Shown here piece by piece: positions 61,094-64,000 of a stretch of DNA of 64,000 nucleotides. The stretch comes from Pontibacter mucosus (GTDB taxonomy: Bacteria; Bacteroidota; Bacteroidia; Cytophagales; Hymenobacteraceae). The position numbers were made by a program, and so were the translations under genes. Location of the stretch: positions 434,001-498,000 of the forward strand of contig NZ_QBKI01000003.1 in assembly GCF_003054055.1 (NCBI RefSeq), given 5' to 3'. The notes below the pieces were generated by a model, which saw nothing but the letters and a program-made list of their open reading frames with translations, did not search any database and had not been told where the DNA came from. Numbering within the stretch: the first letter of the stretch is position 1; each line of letters starts with the position of its first letter.

Positions 61094-62632
61094 TTATTCC
61101 TGGTTAACCTTTCCGAGGTCTGCAGTGGATGGACCGGTGATTACCTTACCAAACGGATCGAAGCGGGAACCGTGGCATGGGCAGTCCCAGGAGCTTTCTA
61201 CGGTATTCCAGCTTACCACACAGCCCATGTGTGGGCATACAGCGGAGCATTGGTGCCGCACCCCGTCCTGATCGCAGTACACGGCAATTTTCTGAGCCCC
61301 TTTTCGCATGATGCTGCCGGTACCGGGAAGTACCTGCATCGGGTCATCCACCTCGCCGGGTGTTACGTAATCTTTAAACTGCGCCGCTACGTTCAGATTT
61401 TCTTTCAGGTACTCTCCCACCGACTTCAGCGGTGACCGGGACGGGTCGTATAGTTTAGCCCACGGATTGGGGCGCTCCATAATCAGGTCTGTAATCAGCA
61501 TACCGGCAATGGTTCCGTGCGTCATGCCATGGCCGGAGTCGCCGGTGGCAATGTACACATTCTCCTCATCCCCCGGGTTGCGGCCAATGTAGGCCAGGCC
61601 ATCCACCGGTTCATACACCTGCCCAGACCACACGTATTGTACCTGTCCTGCCATCGGGAACTTCTGGCGGGTCCAGTCCTCGAGTTTGCGGAAGCTTTCT
61701 GCCGGGTTATGGTTTTGCCCCGTTTTGTGATCCTCCCCCCCAACAATCAAAATGTCATTGGCTGCATCGCCTACGGTGTCTTTTTGCAGGCGCACGTAAT
61801 GGTAGGGATCCTTCATGTCCCAGTACAAGGCATCCGGAACAGAATCCTTGGGTACCTCCACCCCAATGGCATAAGTACGGTAAGGCGCCTGCTTGGTATG
61901 GATGGTTACCCTGTCGTTTACCGGTGTGTTGGTGGCCACTACCAGGTGATTGGCAGAGACCGAACGGTTATGGGTCGTTACTACAGTTGCCACGGCACCT
62001 GATTTAAATTCCTTCACATGGGCTCCGGTAAAGATTCTGCCCCCATTCTCCATGATGGCCTTTGCCAGGCCAGCCAGGTACTTCATGATGTGGAAGCGGC
62101 CCTGGTTAGGATAATGCAGGCATGGGAAAGTGCTGAGCGTGTCTACAGGGCTGTGTTTGCGCATGACCACGTCCTGCCACCCGATTTGCTGCAAGGCCTC
62201 CAGCTCCTGGCCCAGTTTCTCCGCCTCATCCGACGTGGTGGCAATCAGATAGCCGTCTACGCGGGTAAAGTCGCAGTCGATATCTTCCTGGCCCACAATC
62301 TCCTCAATTTTGTCGATGGCCTGGCCATGGCTTTGGCAGGCAAGGCGCGCGCCGTCTTTGCCGAACAGCTTCACCAGGTTGTAAAACTGCTCGTCCAATG
62401 CATTGGACAGGTGCGCCGTGGTGCGGCTGCTCTCCCCGCCGCCAATGTTTTTCGACTCCAGCACCACAACTTTCCGCCCCTCCTTCGCTAACAGATAGGC
62501 TGTGGTTAAACCTGCTATACCTGCTCCCACGATGCATACATCGCACGTAATGTTCTCGTTCAAGGCCTCAGTGGGAGGAAGCTGCACCTGATCCACCCAC
62601 ACCGACTTTGTGGCTCCGGATTCTTTTTTCAT
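61094..62632 (-). CDS. FAD-dependent oxidoreductase with C-terminal Rieske [2Fe-2S] domain
   Basis: 512 residues from ATG 62632 (another ATG at 62665 is possible). A DAO-type FAD domain begins with CDVCIVGAGIAGLTTAYLLAKEGRKVVVLES and includes GGGESSRTTAHL; the Rieske domain is at about 425-512 with CPHMGC and CPCHGSRFDPFGKVITGP, a complete C-x-H...C-x-x-H cluster. Proteins of this layout are common in Bacteroidota but their substrates are unknown. There is no signal peptide, so it should be cytoplasmic. Confidence 0.9.
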   Translation of the reverse strand: MKKESGATKSVWVDQVQLPPTEALNENITCDVCIVGAGIAGLTTAYLLAKEGRKVVVLESKNIGGGESSRTTAHLSNALDEQFYNLVKLFGKDGARLACQSHGQAIDKIEEIVGQEDIDCDFTRVDGYLIATTSDEAEKLGQELEALQQIGWQDVVMRKHSPVDTLSTFPCLHYPNQGRFHIMKYLAGLAKAIMENGGRIFTGAHVKEFKSGAVATVVTTHNRSVSANHLVVATNTPVNDRVTIHTKQAPYRTYAIGVEVPKDSVPDALYWDMKDPYHYVRLQKDTVGDAANDILIVGGEDHKTGQNHNPAESFRKLEDWTRQKFPMAGQVQYVWSGQVYEPVDGLAYIGRNPGDEENVYIATGDSGHGMTHGTIAGMLITDLIMERPNPWAKLYDPSRSPLKSVGEYLKENLNVAAQFKDYVTPGEVDDPMQVLPGTGSIMRKGAQKIAVYCDQDGVRHQCSAVCPHMGCVVSWNTVESSWDCPCHGSRFDPFGKVITGPSTADLGKVNQE

Positions 62633-62866
62633 AGTTTCTTTTTGTACAAATGGGTTTGTTGGCATTACCGGGGGCGCTGCCAGATGCTTAGGAGTACGAT
62701 GCGGCGGGGCTTATGTTGCTGCAAGGCTTGTGGAGGGTTTTTCTGGGCGGTGTAGAGGTTCTTATGGAAGCATCAGCGGCGCCAGGTTTGGGAAGACACG
62801 ATACGAATCCTTATCTTATGCCCCCAGAACTCATAGTTAAACAGCATGCACACTCCCGAACACGCC

Positions 62867-63202
62867 ATGGAACAGATATCCTGGCAGGAATTTGAGAAAA
62901 CCGATATACGGGTGGGGACTATCATCGCCGCCGAGGAGTTTCCGGAAGCGCGCCGACCAGCCTACAAGGTACAGGTAGACCTGGGTCCGCTGGGCATCAG
63001 GAAATCAAGTGCGCAGATAACGAAGCATTATACGCCCGGCGAACTGGTGGGGAAACAGGTGCTGTGCGTTGTGAACCTGGGCAGGAAACAAATTGGCAGC
63101 TTTATGTCGGAGGTGCTGGTGACCGGCTTTGCCGATGAGAACGGAGATATAGTGCTGGCGCAGCCGGCCGGTCAGGTGCCAAACGGCAGCAAACTTATCT
63201 AG
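62867..63202 (+). CDS. csaA: tRNA-binding domain protein, CsaA-type
   Basis: 111 residues from ATG 62867, matching the usual CsaA length of about 110 (an ATG 21 nt upstream adds seven residues). Motifs: [56 protein letters not shown] and an end VPNGSKLI. Homologues bind tRNA and have chaperone-like activity. It ends 1 bp from the convergent DUF4296 gene. Confidence 0.93.
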   Translation: MEQISWQEFEKTDIRVGTIIAAEEFPEARRPAYKVQVDLGPLGIRKSSAQITKHYTPGELVGKQVLCVVNLGRKQIGSFMSEVLVTGFADENGDIVLAQPAGQVPNGSKLI

Positions 63203-63203
63203 C

Positions 63204-63608
63204 CTACTCCAGTACCCTTAAACCCTGTTTGTCGCCTTGTGGCCTTACTTCCTGCGGGCGGCCTGCCTCTGCCTGGGCTTTGGCTTCCCGGGCGCTTAGG
63301 GTGTCTACAACAATTTCGTAGAGCGCATCCATTTGGGGCAGGTTGTTCAGGTAATAGTTATAGGTCTCCTTAAACTGCTGCTGCGTAACATTATAGTGCT
63401 GAAGGATTTTCTCCTGCTCTTTGTTATAAGCCATTAAGGCGGTATCGGTGTAGGCAATGTTGGTCTCGATGACGGCTTCCCGGGTGTGGATGTCAGCCAG
63501 GATACGTACCATCTTCTCCCGCGGAACCAAATCCTTGGGCGTATCGCTGCTCTGGCTCTGGCAGCTGAGCAGGCAAAGGCAAGAAAGAATACAGAAAAGT
63601 CGTTTCAC
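63204..63608 (-). CDS. DUF4296 lipoprotein
   Basis: 134 residues. Signal peptide with lipobox LLSC (Cys16), then DLVPREKMVRILADIHTREAVIETNIA, the DUF4296 signature, and NYYLNNLPQMDALYEIVVDTL. The C-terminus is low complexity. Function unknown; the family is typical of Bacteroidota. Confidence 0.88.
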   Translation of the reverse strand: MKRLFCILSCLCLLSCQSQSSDTPKDLVPREKMVRILADIHTREAVIETNIAYTDTALMAYNKEQEKILQHYNVTQQQFKETYNYYLNNLPQMDALYEIVVDTLSAREAKAQAEAGRPQEVRPQGDKQGLRVLE

Positions 63609-63666
63609 GGGTGCATATTACGAGTTTATCGCTTAATTTTAAAATCAGACTGCAGCTTACCATCCC

Positions 63667-64000
63667 ATGAAAGAGCTTGTAAAGAAGCTAAGAAAGTATG
63701 AAATACGTATCCGCAAGGCGATTAACACGCAGATGCAGGGCGATTTCCACTCTGTTTTTAAAGGGACGGGGCTGGAATTTGACGATGTGCGCGCCTACCA
63801 GTACGGGGACGACGTGCGCTCTATAGACTGGAACGTGTCGGCCAAGGGACTTGGCACTTATGTAAAAACCTACCGGGAGGAGAAAGAGCAGTCTGTATTT
63901 CTGATACTGGACGTGAGCGCCTCGCAGCGCATCGGCACTGGCGAGCAGCAGAAGCTGGATGTGGGCAAGGAAATCTGCGGCGTGCTGGGCCTGTCGGCGG
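63667..64000 (+). CDS. DUF58 domain protein, cut by the right window edge
   Basis: 111 codons visible from ATG 63667: MKELVKKLRKYEIRIRKAIN, then FKGTGLEFDDVRAYQYGDDVRSIDWNVSAKGLGTYVKTY and FLILDVSASQ. These are the DUF58 features (R.Y..GDDVR.IDWN.SA) of the MoxR/BatA-type operons, where a MoxR AAA ATPase gene usually precedes. Here a DUF4296 gene lies upstream on the other strand. The rest of the gene is outside the window. Confidence 0.92.
   Translation, partial: MKELVKKLRKYEIRIRKAINTQMQGDFHSVFKGTGLEFDDVRAYQYGDDVRSIDWNVSAKGLGTYVKTYREEKEQSVFLILDVSASQRIGTGEQQKLDVGKEICGVLGLSA

Overview
The window looks like chromosomal DNA of a Bacteroidota member, most likely of the Cytophagales (Hymenobacteraceae; Pontibacter-like). 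The evidence is TonB-dependent receptor, DUF4296, TlpA/DUF4369 and DUF58 genes in typical Bacteroidota form, an N-acylornithine carbamoyltransferase in place of ordinary OTCase, TAnnTTTG-type -7 promoter boxes, and an absence of Shine-Dalgarno sequences. The family assignment is inference. I saw no tRNA, rRNA, CRISPR, prophage or insertion sequence with a transposase.

Layout. 0-13 kb: an edge-cut lipoprotein, an M2 (ACE-like) peptidase, a rifampin ADP-ribosyltransferase (arr), a zinc-less class III sirtuin, a TonB-dependent receptor, DoxX, riboflavin synthase, pcm, a thioesterase, an unknown protein and a TlpA-type lipoprotein. 12-24 kb: gatB, alaS, a MerR regulator, dprA, panE, a CDF exporter, several small unknown genes, truC and a DnaJ-type co-chaperone, with two copies of a MITE/REP-like element. 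24-30 kb: a YqaE/Pmp3 protein with a lipoprotein front, then a four-gene leftward operon (C39-like peptidase, RLAN-RimK ATP-grasp ligase, GCS2 ligase, N-formylglutamate amidohydrolase-like protein) that looks like a peptide-making or peptide-modifying system, and an orphan four-helix sensor.

30-40 kb: a complete leftward arginine cluster (GNAT-type acylglutamate synthase candidate, argG, argC, argD, argF', argB, proC, argE', argH). The carbamoyltransferase has Val90 at the position that sets acetyl- versus succinyl-ornithine preference. Upstream lies a candidate leader ORF ending in an arginine-rich stretch, surrounded by hairpins. 40-54 kb: an aspartic protease with a PDZ domain, a GNAT/ornithine-racemase-type pair, a universal stress protein, a complete mrpABCDEFG Na+/H+ antiporter operon, a stand-alone phosphatase resembling the central module of bacterial Pnkp, and a CLC channel. 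54-64 kb: menC, egtB-egtD (ergothioneine) with an aminotransferase, a MATE exporter, a DUF922 putative zinc protease, an FAD/Rieske oxidoreductase, csaA, DUF4296 and the start of a DUF58 gene.

The strongest signal no gene explains is the heptamer AAGTATA/TATACTT. It occurs about two to three times per kilobase on both strands, inside and between genes, where about 0.1 per kb would be expected. The gaps between genes also hold several families of degenerate short-word repeats and hairpins.
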